This document shows, piece after piece, positions 19,207 through 29,286 of a stretch of DNA of 64,000 nucleotides. Below the pieces are notes generated by a model. That model saw nothing but the letters and a program-made list of their open reading frames with translations. It made no database searches and was not told where the DNA came from. How positions within the stretch are numbered: the first letter of the stretch is position 1; the number at the start of each line of letters is the position of its first letter. Position numbers and translations under genes: made by a program. Source of the stretch: Endozoicomonas elysicola (GTDB lineage Bacteria > Pseudomonadota > Gammaproteobacteria > Pseudomonadales > Endozoicomonadaceae); NCBI RefSeq assembly GCF_000710775.1, contig NZ_JOJP01000001.1, positions 4,291,810-4,355,809 on the forward strand. The letters run 5' to 3'.

Positions 19207-19764
19207 ATGCACCAGATGGGTCAAAGACATAACCGTAATGCAATGCAGCTTGCCTGCTTCATGATCATACTTTTCTTTACCCCAATCGCTATCTGGCAGT
19301 TTGCTGCATGGCTCTTTACCCCTTCTGCTCCTGCACCCGAGCAAACAATCAAGGCGATCATTGCCCTGGATAGCTCAGAACTCTATATCTGGAGAGTGTG
19401 CCCCAGAGGCAGTCCTTGCTATGACAAGTTCCGGTTATGTATAAAGTCCCGACAACTCCCATCACCGGAAAGCAATTACTGCTTCATTAGTGCCAGCCCT
19501 ATTCCCGAAGAGCTAGATCAGCTTGAACCTGGCACTATTGCCAATATTCGAATAGCCCCTGATTTAGACATCGGACGTATAAAAGTGCTGCGATTCTGGG
19601 AGATGAAAGTAGAAGGCCAGCCTTCATTAAGTTTGGCGCGTATTAGCCAAGAGCATAATGATGAAAAAAACAATCGTCTTGTGCAGAGCCTTATGATGCT
19701 GGGCTTTAGCATGCTTGCTGCAGCACTCTATCGACGCTCACGAAGGCAAGCTCGCAGGTACTGA
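19207..19764 (+). CDS. Hypothetical membrane protein with two transmembrane helices
   Basis: A 185-aa protein with a transmembrane helix near each end (about 14-36 and 160-177) and a roughly 120-residue middle segment. The middle has four cysteines (CPRGSPCYDKFRLC and YCFIS), suggesting disulphides if it faces the periplasm. The C-terminus is strongly basic (YRRSRRQARRY). The layout resembles DUF3592-type proteins, but I cannot confirm a family. AGGTG 5 nt upstream supports the first ATG; a second ATG at 19216 is possible. It lies about 60 bp upstream of the YecA-like gene on the same strand. Confidence 0.55.
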   Translation: MHQMGQRHNRNAMQLACFMIILFFTPIAIWQFAAWLFTPSAPAPEQTIKAIIALDSSELYIWRVCPRGSPCYDKFRLCIKSRQLPSPESNYCFISASPIPEELDQLEPGTIANIRIAPDLDIGRIKVLRFWEMKVEGQPSLSLARISQEHNDEKNNRLVQSLMMLGFSMLAAALYRRSRRQARRY

Positions 19765-19822
19765 GCTTTTATCCACATTAAAGCCAGAGTAGAATCCCCG
19801 TTTACATTTCAGGATAGCCACT

Positions 19823-20407
19823 ATGTCCAATACTCGTGCTTCTGTGGAAGCGCTACTGCAGCCTTTTACTGAAAAAAATGAAGGAACCCTTGACTACCAT
19901 GGGCTTCATGGCTTCCTGACTGCCCTGACCATTTGCCCTACTGTTCTTACAGAACAAGAGCGCAATGAGAATATTTTTGATAGTGAAGCAAAACTGCCAG
20001 TGGCAACAGCTAAGGAGCTGAACCATCTCATTGCACACATGCAAACCGCCATTGACCGTGGTTTTAATAATGAAGAAGAAGGATTCTCTTTATCCTGTGA
20101 GGCAGAACTGGAAGATCACGATGATGAAGCGCTTGCCAACTGGTGCACTGGTTTTATGGTGGCTCATTTCCTGAATGAAGATGCCTGGTTCAGTACGAAC
20201 GAACAGGAAGTCTGCGAATTGCTTCTTCCTATTATGCTGGCATCAGGCTTATTTGATGATGAGCAGGAGTTCAAGGATATTCGTAAGGACAGTAAGCTCA
20301 CAGAGGATATGTGCAGCCAGATTCCAGAAGTACTGATGGAGCTTTACCTGATCTTCAATGCTCCCGAAGAGAAAAAGCCCCACAACACAGGCAAGCGCCG
20401 CTTATAA
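19823..20407 (+). CDS. YecA/UPF0149-family protein
   Basis: A 194-aa acidic protein. LDYHGLHGFLTALTICP (about 24-40) followed by an acidic helical region with NWCTGFMVAHFL is characteristic of the UPF0149/YgfB-YecA family (PF03695). Longer YecA members end in a SEC-C zinc motif; here the C-terminus (PHNTGKRRL) lacks it, so this is the YgfB-like short form. No biochemical role can be assigned from sequence. AGGA 8 nt before the ATG supports the start. It overlaps the convergent phosphate-binding-protein/OmpA gene by 6 bp. Confidence 0.8.
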   Translation: MSNTRASVEALLQPFTEKNEGTLDYHGLHGFLTALTICPTVLTEQERNENIFDSEAKLPVATAKELNHLIAHMQTAIDRGFNNEEEGFSLSCEAELEDHDDEALANWCTGFMVAHFLNEDAWFSTNEQEVCELLLPIMLASGLFDDEQEFKDIRKDSKLTEDMCSQIPEVLMELYLIFNAPEEKKPHNTGKRRL

Positions 20408-21805
20408 TCGAAACTGATTGGCAGCCGGAGAGCCTTCTGGTTGCCTAGCCAGTATTTCGACCTGTGTTCCCTGCTTTACCCAGACCTCTACACGCCGATC
20501 ACGAATCTGCCGAAGTTTACTGACTGCCAGTTCACGATCCACCTTTGGAACAAACCCTTCGATAACGATGCTCTTTCTGGGAGCTCCTGCTCGAATCAGC
20601 TGCCGTTTAACCACATCAGCTCTCAGTCTAGCCAGTGTTTGAGAGAAGGTTGAATCATCGTTGGTCTCACCAAAACCAATCAACTTAATGTTCACCGAGT
20701 TATCATTGAGATAGCCCGCTAATCGTTCTATATCTCTTCTGGCCTTGTTATCCAACCGGGCCTTTCCCTGCTCAAAACGGAAGTTAACGGAGAGCCGATC
20801 GAAGGAATCAATCATTTGCAGATACTCTTCTGGCATCTGGCTCTGATCAGATTTCTGGCGGTTGATCTGCTGGGCTACATAGCCAACATCACTGACCACT
20901 GACTGCCCAGAATGACTGACAACAAAGTCGAGGAATGATCTGGCAATATCTTTTCCTGAGTTATCGGAAATATACATATACAGACGGCGGCTCAGCACAT
21001 AATCTTCTGTAGAAACATTCATAACCGTTGGTGCCAGGCTTTTACCTGCGGAATCTGCCACATTCACAGCCTTCGTGACACCGACAGTATTCAAACTGAC
21101 AAAACCAATGGCACCAGGTTTTTCTAACACTCTGGCAGATAGAAGCTCATTGGACTCAAACCGCTCTACACCATGGGCAAGCTGATATTTCTTAGACAGA
21201 ACCATACTCTTAAAAGTATCCCATGTTCCAGAATGATCGTCTCTGGCATAGGGAGTTACTGTAAGATCAGGTCCATCTAACTGTCGCCAGTTGGTAATCT
21301 CTCCGGAAAAAAGCTGTGCTATCTGACTAACTTCAAGTGAATTCACAGGGTTATCTGGATGAACAATAATAGCCAGACCATCAAGGCCAATGACATACTC
21401 TGACTGATCACTGAACAGATTACCCTGCTCCTGCAGTAACTTTCTCTCCTCTGGCTTGGCACGCCTTGAAGCTGCAGCAATGTCCGCTTTTTTCTGATGA
21501 AGGCTTTTGAAACCCGTAGAGGAGCCATGGGAAGCCACGTATATACTGACAGTTCTTTCTTCTAAAGGGAGGTAACCTGTTATTCTACTCTCGTTAACCC
21601 CATCACTTGGGAGAGTTAATATTCTTTCTGCCCCCAGATCATCAAGAAAACGAGCTGCCAGCGCAGGTGCCAGCTCTGCTCCTACGGTATTGGAGCCATG
21701 CACAGTAAACAGAAATTCTTCAGCAAGACTTTTTGTACACCAGATCACCTGATAAAGAATCAAAACCAAAAGAACGGGCTGAAAAAACAGGCTTCTTGTT
21801 GTCAT
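20402..21805 (-). CDS. PstS-like periplasmic binding protein fused to an OmpA-type peptidoglycan-binding domain
   Basis: A 467-aa exported protein. After a signal peptide (FFQPVLLVLILYQVIW, cleavage near SLA-EE) residues about 30-320 form a phosphate-binding-protein domain (PBP_like_2): HGSNTVG, the GLDGLAIIVHPDNPV strand, LFSGEITNW and the RDDHSGTWDTF motif all fit PstS-type proteins. From about 345 an OmpA-like domain follows (NFRFEQGKARLDNKARRDIERLAGYL, LARLRADVVKRQLI, RRVEVWV), which anchors to peptidoglycan. So this is a ligand-binding protein tethered to the cell wall rather than one serving an adjacent ABC permease, none of which is nearby. In-frame starts include TTG at 21817 and ATGs at 21808 and 21805; GGGGG spacing favours 21805. 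Confidence 0.85.
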   Translation of the reverse strand: MTTRSLFFQPVLLVLILYQVIWCTKSLAEEFLFTVHGSNTVGAELAPALAARFLDDLGAERILTLPSDGVNESRITGYLPLEERTVSIYVASHGSSTGFKSLHQKKADIAAASRRAKPEERKLLQEQGNLFSDQSEYVIGLDGLAIIVHPDNPVNSLEVSQIAQLFSGEITNWRQLDGPDLTVTPYARDDHSGTWDTFKSMVLSKKYQLAHGVERFESNELLSARVLEKPGAIGFVSLNTVGVTKAVNVADSAGKSLAPTVMNVSTEDYVLSRRLYMYISDNSGKDIARSFLDFVVSHSGQSVVSDVGYVAQQINRQKSDQSQMPEEYLQMIDSFDRLSVNFRFEQGKARLDNKARRDIERLAGYLNDNSVNIKLIGFGETNDDSTFSQTLARLRADVVKRQLIRAGAPRKSIVIEGFVPKVDRELAVSKLRQIRDRRVEVWVKQGTQVEILARQPEGSPAANQFRL

Positions 21806-21995
21806 CATCACCCCCAACTGTCAATAAACTGCCACTATCAGCAATAGGCAATGGTAAGTTGTCTGTATGACAGAAAAATTACAAAGACAATTAAGTAGAA
21901 ATCCCCCAAGAGCAGACAGGGAGAGATATCTGACAAAACAGCATTTCGATTTTAAGCTGAAGTAAAAAGAATGAGCATTTCACGGATGAAATACA

Positions 21996-24524
21996 ATGGA
22001 TAACAGACCTGTAAATACTTCGCCCCAAAACACTCATCGTGGGACGAATACCACACTGGGCACAGACCCAGTCTCTCAAAAAGAAATGCTTCAACTTTCA
22101 GGAAAACATTATAAGGTCAGCAAAGCTGTAATATGGGGATTGAAAATCTGCCGGACACTATTCAGCCTTGGTGGAACAATCAAGCGCCCTGAGAACTATT
22201 TCAACCGCCTGATTGATGAAAAACAAAATGGGCCTCAGCAGAAGCCTATTACCGAAAGAAATGTAACTCATACACAGATTAGCTCTGGCTTCGACTATAA
22301 CAGGCCGTTTCCACACAGGCCTCTTCCACTAACACCGGGACAACAGGTCACAGCTAACCCATCTCAGATGCAAAAGCTCCCAATGCAAAATACAATAGAT
22401 TACAGCAACCAACACCAATATGGAGATGATGAGTTCCCTGACAGCATGGATGTTTTTGACCCAAATTTATCAAACTCAACAGCTAATCAAGAGTTATCTC
22501 CAGAAGGAAAAGACATTCAACACTCTGTTTTATCAGCATTTTCTTTACTTGAAACTTTCCCACCAGAACTTAACAGAGTATTTCCAGAAAAAGCACAGGA
22601 TGAAAAATCAATTAAGGGCTTCAAAATTTTAAATAATCAAAGTGACAAAATAGCCATACCTCCAGAAAAAAGTCTTAATAGTCTGGATAATAAGACAAAA
22701 GAAGCTGAGCGTTTTAGAAGCATTGCAGATCCTAAATACAGAAACATTCACTGTCATAAGGAGTTTTGCGCTTCAACAACCTATCAATATCACGCTACCA
22801 AAATTGATATGCCCAATGGTCAATATATTGCTGCCCAGGGCCCTATCAGCACAACCGAAGAAAACTACCTGCACCTTCTCAAAGAAAATAACAGCCCAAT
22901 TTCTGTAGCCCTGATTGGTGAGAGTGATTTACTATACACAAGAGGTTCAAAAATCGGTACGGAAAAAAATATGCTAAGAATTGGGCCGATTGATGTAGGA
23001 AGGCCACAGACTATTCCCGCCCAAGAAGATGAAAATAAAAATATCATATCTGAGGCATTTGAAATTGAGCTGATCGAAACCATTGAGATACCTTCTCTTG
23101 ATTTTCGTATTGACAAGTTAAGGATTGATGGAAAAACACATTTCAGAGTCAGTGAAATGGGCTGGAAAGATTTTTCTGCAGGAAACCCTGCAAGACTGGT
23201 TGCTGTTGCATTGATTGTTGAAAAATTAAGACATAATCCGGAAGTAGTCGATAGAATTGATGAGCGAATTGTCATCAATTGTAATGCGGGGGTGGGTAGA
23301 ACAGGGTCTTTTATTACCACTGATGACACTGTTCGACAATATTTAGAACAAGGTGGTCAGTTTGAATCAGACTTTGATCAGAAAATTCTTGGAGCTCGAG
23401 CACGTAGAAATAACTTCGTTCAGACAGATGGTCAGTACAGCACTCTTAACACAGTGCACCAAAATCTTGCCGCAATAGCTGAGCCAATCATTGATGCTTT
23501 AGAGATGCGAAAATTACCTGAATCTCAAGAGGCATTTGCAGAAACACAGTTACCAGTTGATGTTAATGACGATAATATCTCAGTAATTTCTGGAAGCTCA
23601 TCCATATCTGAGGAGTCAACCGACAGCGAATACGCCTCTGTATCGGGAACACAATTCTCACGATTATTTGATGAATTCAACGGAGCTGAAATTATAAATG
23701 ATAAATTCAAGAATGAAGCTGAACTGGTATCAAAACTTGAAGCTCTTTCAATAGCCAATATTCGAAGATTAATTGTTTCTGGTGACAAAAATTCGGTAGC
23801 ACGGAACATTTCCGACAACAATATTAAAAACAAGGCTATAACTCTCGTCGCATCAATATATGGAAAAAAGAAGGCTGTTAAATATATCAGTGACTTCGAT
23901 AATAATTTTCAAAAGGCCAAAGAAAAAGTTGAAAACGAGTATAAAACAAAAAATAATGAAACCCATACCAGAGTAAAAAATGCTGCATTGCAGGAAATTA
24001 ACAGACAATCAGCCCTTAACCAGCCACCAGCAATTCCTGAGCAAAAATCATTTGAGCCTGAAACCCCTTATGAAAACTTTCAGGGTTATCGTAGGCGGGA
24101 ATCATCAGATGTCGATTTGGACACAGTATCAGTAGCATCCTCAAGTTCAGAAGAAGATGAATTATCGGTAGAGAGTTCAAGGTTGCCCCCTAAGCCAAAA
24201 CCACGTGGTATAACCAGCGAGCAACTGGCGACACTATCAGAAAAAGTGACCGCTGAAACGATAATGAGGAAAATCAACAGTAGAGCTTATCAAGATTGGG
24301 AGCAGTTATATAAGGACCTTGGTAGAGTGAAGAGTAAGATGGATTTAAATAAGCTGACTATGGAGTTTTCAGCACTGAAGAATCAGGCAACTGAAGAGAG
24401 GGTAGCGCAAGCCTGGGAACAGGCAATTAACTATATTTCAGTGCTTCGGGAAAGAATGGACATAGCAGGCCCAGAGAATTTAGTCGATCAACCCTGGCGA
24501 ACTCCTGGGTCCCAGAAGTTCTGA
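21996..24524 (+). CDS. Eukaryote-like protein tyrosine phosphatase, candidate host-directed effector
   Basis: An 842-aa protein with a central classical tyrosine phosphatase domain (about 230-495). Visible motifs: PKYRNIHCHKEF (like NRYxNI), NGQYIAAQGPISTTEENYLHLL (like the YIATQGP element), a WPD-type loop W390-K391-D392 keeping the general acid Asp, the signature loop C429-NAGVGR-T436 with nucleophile Cys429 and Arg435, and the Q-loop VQTDGQY with Gln480. The usual His before the catalytic Cys is Asn here. The N-terminal 230 residues and C-terminal 340 are unrecognised; the latter are helical, with an acidic Ser-rich stretch and a proline motif PPKPKPR (731-737). No classical signal peptide. 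Bacterial proteins with this domain (YopH, SptP) are injected effectors; here secretion is inference. Composition is AT-rich relative to neighbours. Confidence 0.85.
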   Translation: MDNRPVNTSPQNTHRGTNTTLGTDPVSQKEMLQLSGKHYKVSKAVIWGLKICRTLFSLGGTIKRPENYFNRLIDEKQNGPQQKPITERNVTHTQISSGFDYNRPFPHRPLPLTPGQQVTANPSQMQKLPMQNTIDYSNQHQYGDDEFPDSMDVFDPNLSNSTANQELSPEGKDIQHSVLSAFSLLETFPPELNRVFPEKAQDEKSIKGFKILNNQSDKIAIPPEKSLNSLDNKTKEAERFRSIADPKYRNIHCHKEFCASTTYQYHATKIDMPNGQYIAAQGPISTTEENYLHLLKENNSPISVALIGESDLLYTRGSKIGTEKNMLRIGPIDVGRPQTIPAQEDENKNIISEAFEIELIETIEIPSLDFRIDKLRIDGKTHFRVSEMGWKDFSAGNPARLVAVALIVEKLRHNPEVVDRIDERIVINCNAGVGRTGSFITTDDTVRQYLEQGGQFESDFDQKILGARARRNNFVQTDGQYSTLNTVHQNLAAIAEPIIDALEMRKLPESQEAFAETQLPVDVNDDNISVISGSSSISEESTDSEYASVSGTQFSRLFDEFNGAEIINDKFKNEAELVSKLEALSIANIRRLIVSGDKNSVARNISDNNIKNKAITLVASIYGKKKAVKYISDFDNNFQKAKEKVENEYKTKNNETHTRVKNAALQEINRQSALNQPPAIPEQKSFEPETPYENFQGYRRRESSDVDLDTVSVASSSSEEDELSVESSRLPPKPKPRGITSEQLATLSEKVTAETIMRKINSRAYQDWEQLYKDLGRVKSKMDLNKLTMEFSALKNQATEERVAQAWEQAINYISVLRERMDIAGPENLVDQPWRTPGSQKF

Positions 24525-24576
24525 ACATTTGGTGATTTACAGTAAAATAATTGAAAACTTAAGTCATTAAAGAAGC

Positions 24577-24930
24577 TTACGACAAGATATCTATAACTTC
24601 CTCTAATTCAGATATGGCTTGCTCAATTTCAGTGCGGTAATTGAGCTTTTTCTGTTTTACTGCATTACGCTTAAGCTGAGTGCGAGCCCCATCAATGGTA
24701 AAGCGCTGGTCGTATAAAAGACTGCGGATCAATCGCACAAGATGTACGTCTTCGTGGCGGTAATATCGCCTGTTCCCCCGACGAACTGGCGAGAGTTGAG
24801 GAAACTCCTGCTCCCAATAACGCAGCACATGAGACTTTACAAAGCAAAGTTCACTTACTTCGCCAATGGTAAAATAGCGCTTGCCAGGGATGGCTGGCAG
24901 ATCACTCGTCCTGAGTTCCATGTCCTGCAT
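24577..24930 (-). CDS. MerR-family transcription regulator
   Basis: A 117-aa protein with an N-terminal MerR helix-turn-helix: [52 protein letters not shown] (about 17-70), followed by a short coiled dimerisation helix. No effector-binding domain is present, as in the small MerR protein found downstream of ihfA in many gammaproteobacteria. Its first codons overlap the 3' end of ihfA by 29 bp, indicating co-transcription with pheST-ihfA. A second in-frame ATG lies at 24921. Target genes cannot be inferred. Confidence 0.85.
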   Translation of the reverse strand: MQDMELRTSDLPAIPGKRYFTIGEVSELCFVKSHVLRYWEQEFPQLSPVRRGNRRYYRHEDVHLVRLIRSLLYDQRFTIDGARTQLKRNAVKQKKLNYRTEIEQAISELEEVIDILS

Positions 24931-25213
24931 AGGCTTCCACTCTTGCCTTGAGTTTCTGACCGGGTTTGAAGGTCACAACACGACGCGGAGTTATCGGTAT
25001 TTCTTCACCCGTTTTCGGGTTCCGCCCGGGCCTTTGACTCTTATTCCTTAGATCAAAGTTGCCAAAACCAGACAGTTTGACCGATTGATTATTTTCGAGA
25101 GACTGGCGAATTTCCTCAAAAAACAGCTCGACCATCTCTTTGGCTTCGCGTTTATTAAGACCAAGCTCTTCATTGAGTCGCTCAGCCATATCGGCTTTCG
25201 TCAGGGCTCCCAT
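24902..25213 (-). CDS. ihfA: Integration host factor alpha subunit
   Basis: A 103-aa HU/IHF-family DNA-bending protein. [12 protein letters not shown] at the N-terminus, [25 protein letters not shown] and [27 protein letters not shown] are near-identical to E. coli IhfA. With IhfB, encoded elsewhere, it forms a heterodimer that bends DNA at specific sites in recombination, replication and transcription. The beta-ribbon Pro in the RNPKTG arm is kept. AGGGG 8 nt before the ATG supports the start. It sits between pheT and merR in the conserved pheS-pheT-ihfA order; a long palindrome precedes it. Confidence 0.97.
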   Translation of the reverse strand: MGALTKADMAERLNEELGLNKREAKEMVELFFEEIRQSLENNQSVKLSGFGNFDLRNKSQRPGRNPKTGEEIPITPRRVVTFKPGQKLKARVEAYAGHGTQDE

Positions 25214-25239
25214 GAACCAATCCCCTTTTTTGTTTTTCC

Positions 25240-25294
25240 CATGGTAATAGCTGTATCGGTTTTCTCAGAAAAAAAATAACAGGCTATTACCATG
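25240..25294. repeat. Perfect inverted repeat between pheT and ihfA
   Basis: CATGGTAATAGC (25240-25251) and GCTATTACCATG (25283-25294) form 12-bp perfect arms around 31 nt containing an A8 tract. It lies in the short pheT-ihfA gap. It could form a hairpin in the operon transcript or be an operator for ihfA expression. Confidence 0.6.
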
Positions 25295-25329
25295 ATCTTA
25301 TTATTTACTCTAAGGCCATTGACTGGCGT

Positions 25330-27708
25330 TTACTTACGCAGGCTCGCGTTGAATTCCTGTTTCAACCGCGTAACAACACGATCAACCAGCTTATTAACCT
25401 CGTCATCCTTTAGAGTGCGGGAAGGATGCTGTAAGGTCAAGCCCATAGCGAGACTCTTGCAGCCTTCTTCAATACCTTTACCCGCATAAACGTCAAAAGT
25501 ATTGACCCTGCGCAGCAGCTCACCAGCCTCACTCTTAATCAGCTGTTCGATATCACCTGCGGCAGCTGAAGCCTCAACAACCAGAGCCAGATCACGTCGC
25601 ACTTCAGGGTATTTCGACAGAGCGGAAAAACCGGCCACCTTACCTTCAGTCACCGCTTTCAGGTTTAGCTCAACCAGATAAACCCCACCCGGCATATCCA
25701 GCTTTTTAGCCAGGGAAGGATGGAGCGCCCCCATATGACCAATAACGTTTCCAGCACGAACGACCTCGGCACACTGGCCCGGATGCATGGCAGGGTGCTC
25801 TCCCTTATGGAAGGTAAATTCATTACCTGCCAGACCCAGTTCAAAAACAGCTTCGATGTCGCCTTTCAGATCAAAGAAGTCAACAGACTCTGCCTTATCC
25901 TGCCAGCTTTCAGGATGACGACTACCGGTAATCAATGCGGCCAGCATAGGTTCCTGCTTGAGTTCATCGCCCTCTTTAACAAAGGTCAGACCCGTTTCAA
26001 ACAGACGAACCCGGCTCTGCTGACGATTCAGGTTATAGCCTGCGGTTTTCACCAGACCAGGCAGCAGCGTCGTACGCATTACTGACAAGTCGCTGGCTAT
26101 AGGATTAGACAGGGCAACCGCCTCATGCTCAGGATCAAACAGCTTGTGCAATTCTGGAGCAATAAAGCTGAAGCACACTGCTTCCTGATAACCACGGGCA
26201 GTCAGTACACGACGGATGTCTGACTCCTGAACCAGAGACTCATCCACCTGCTTCATCTTTAACAGTGCAGTAGGTGTGCTTTCAGGCAGGTTGTTATAGC
26301 CGTAAATACGTCCGAGCTCTTCCACCAAATCTTCTTCGATGGAAATATCAAAGCGCCAGCTCGGCACAGATACCTTCCAGCAACCTTCTCCGTCAGACGT
26401 CAGGCCAAGACCCAAACGAGACAGCAATGCCTCAATATGGCTGTTTTCAATCGCCATACCAAGCAAGGAGGTTACCTTTTCAGAACGAAGCGCTACTTCA
26501 CGCAGCGCAGGGAGGTAAGCCTCACTGGCTACTTCAGTGACAGGGCCTGGTTCACCACCGCAAATCTCTACAATCAGAGCAGTCGCACGCTCAACGGCCT
26601 TTTTCTGCAACTGGAAATCGACACCACGCTCAAAGCGGTGAGAGGAGTCCGTGTGCAAACCATAAGAGCGTGCCTTACCGGCAATAGTGATTGGATCGAA
26701 GAAAGCACTTTCCAGGAAGATATTACGGGTATTTTCACTAACCCCGGAACCTTCACCACCCATAACACCGGCAATTGCGAGAGCCTTCTGATCATCAGCA
26801 ATCACCAACGTATTGTCGTTCAGTGTCACTTCCTGACCATCCAGCAGGGTCAGCTTCTCTTCAGTTTTGGCCATGCGAACATGGATACTGCCAGAGAGCG
26901 TATCCAAGTCAAAACCGTGCATGGGCTGACCCAGTTCCAGCATGACATAGTTGGTCACATCCACCACAGGATCAATGGAGCGAATGCCGGAACGACGCAG
27001 ACGCTCAGTCAGCCACAGTGGAGCAGAACGGGAAACATCAACGTTACGAACGACCCGGCCAACATATCGTGGACAGCCCTGAGGTGCATCAATATGAACC
27101 GAGAACGTGTCATCAATGGCTGGTGCCACTGCAACTACCTGCTCCTCGGTCACATCCGCCAGAAAGTTTGCACTGACTTCACGTGCCAGACCCGCAATAC
27201 TGAGGCAGTCACCACGATTAGGTGTCAGGTCAACATCAATAATTTTATCATCCAGCGACAGGTATTCGCGGATATCCTGGCCAACCGGTGCATCCAGAGG
27301 CAGCTCCATCAGACCATCGGAAGATTCTGCCATGCCCAGTTCTTCTTCGGCACACAGCATGCCCAGTGACTCAACACCACGGAGTTTCGCTTTCTTAATC
27401 TTGAAATTGCCAGGCAACACGGCGCCCACAGTAGCAAAAGGCACCTTAATGCCGACACGGGCATTAGGGGCACCACAAACCACCTGGAAAGACTCGTTGC
27501 CGGTACTGACCTGAGTTACACGCAGTTTATCGGCGTCTGGATGCTGCTCACAGGCAACAATTTCACCAATCACAACACCGGTAAACTCACCCGCAACGGA
27601 TTCAACATCATCAACTTCAAGCCCGGCCATGGTGATCTTGTCCACCAGTTCCTGGGTATCAACTTCAATATTGACCCACTGCCGCAGCCACTTTTCACTG
27701 AATTTCAT
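25330..27708 (-). CDS. pheT: Phenylalanine-tRNA ligase beta subunit
   Basis: A 792-aa cytoplasmic protein (E. coli PheT 795 aa). Domains in order: N-terminal B1 and tRNA-binding OB domain (GVVIGEIVACEQHPDADKLRVTQVSTG, about 45-70), B3/B4 editing domain, B5 DNA-binding-like domain, the catalytic-like core (B6-B7), and the C-terminal anticodon-binding ferredoxin fold (KYPEVRRDLALVVE). It pairs with PheS as an alpha2-beta2 enzyme charging tRNA-Phe and hydrolysing mischarged Tyr. It lies 62 bp downstream of pheS. No alterations of note. Confidence 0.98.
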   Translation of the reverse strand: MKFSEKWLRQWVNIEVDTQELVDKITMAGLEVDDVESVAGEFTGVVIGEIVACEQHPDADKLRVTQVSTGNESFQVVCGAPNARVGIKVPFATVGAVLPGNFKIKKAKLRGVESLGMLCAEEELGMAESSDGLMELPLDAPVGQDIREYLSLDDKIIDVDLTPNRGDCLSIAGLAREVSANFLADVTEEQVVAVAPAIDDTFSVHIDAPQGCPRYVGRVVRNVDVSRSAPLWLTERLRRSGIRSIDPVVDVTNYVMLELGQPMHGFDLDTLSGSIHVRMAKTEEKLTLLDGQEVTLNDNTLVIADDQKALAIAGVMGGEGSGVSENTRNIFLESAFFDPITIAGKARSYGLHTDSSHRFERGVDFQLQKKAVERATALIVEICGGEPGPVTEVASEAYLPALREVALRSEKVTSLLGMAIENSHIEALLSRLGLGLTSDGEGCWKVSVPSWRFDISIEEDLVEELGRIYGYNNLPESTPTALLKMKQVDESLVQESDIRRVLTARGYQEAVCFSFIAPELHKLFDPEHEAVALSNPIASDLSVMRTTLLPGLVKTAGYNLNRQQSRVRLFETGLTFVKEGDELKQEPMLAALITGSRHPESWQDKAESVDFFDLKGDIEAVFELGLAGNEFTFHKGEHPAMHPGQCAEVVRAGNVIGHMGALHPSLAKKLDMPGGVYLVELNLKAVTEGKVAGFSALSKYPEVRRDLALVVEASAAAGDIEQLIKSEAGELLRRVNTFDVYAGKGIEEGCKSLAMGLTLQHPSRTLKDDEVNKLVDRVVTRLKQEFNASLRK

Positions 27709-27770
27709 GTTATTTACTCAATCCTGCTAAAACCATTCTTAAAAGTTTGAAAATGCCTTCTCTTCAGCTC

Positions 27771-28820
<1,050 letters not shown>

Positions 28821-29008
28821 CTACAGAAAATAAACGCTCAATTCTAACGGCTGAGCAGTGCCTTGGATAGAGTTGTAACAGGCAATAATGCAGAAGCTTG
28901 GTATCTATTTGATATTTGCGAACACAACCCTGCGCCAGATCATTTGTCAAACACAACACTCTTTCTTTAGAATCGTGTCTTTCTTAAAGGACTCGCACCA
29001 TAAAGCCC

Positions 29009-29209
29009 ATGCAGATCAAGGTGAATAATCAGCCAATGGTCGTGGAGACCGCCCTCAGTCTTGATGCGCTGTTGAAACAATTAAACCATCTTGAACAAGG
29101 TGTAGCGCTTGCTGTCAACAGAAAGATCATCAGCCGTTCCCAATGGGGTTCGTATCAGCTGAATGACGGGGATAACATTACCCTTATAAAAGCCACTGCA
29201 GGTGGCTAG
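29009..29209 (+). CDS. thiS: Sulfur carrier protein ThiS
   Basis: A 66-aa ubiquitin-like protein ending in Gly-Gly (KATAGG), the C-terminus that is adenylated by ThiF and thiocarboxylated to deliver sulfur for the thiazole ring of thiamine. The sequence MQIKVNNQPM at the start and GVALAVNRKIISRSQWGSYQL in the middle fit the family (E. coli ThiS 66 aa). It heads thiS-thiG-thiH; thiF and thiI are not in the window. No TPP riboswitch was recognised in the 209-bp upstream region. Confidence 0.93.
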   Translation: MQIKVNNQPMVVETALSLDALLKQLNHLEQGVALAVNRKIISRSQWGSYQLNDGDNITLIKATAGG

Positions 29210-29286
29210 GCCATCTGAAGGCTTTCTAACGCTTCTGCCTTTGGACCGACAACTAACTTTAGCTCTTTATAAAATGTAAGGCTGGC

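Noticed and set aside
26437-27369. 310-aa plus-strand open frame
   Set aside because: Entirely inside pheT on the opposite strand, with no recognisable sequence; a shadow frame.
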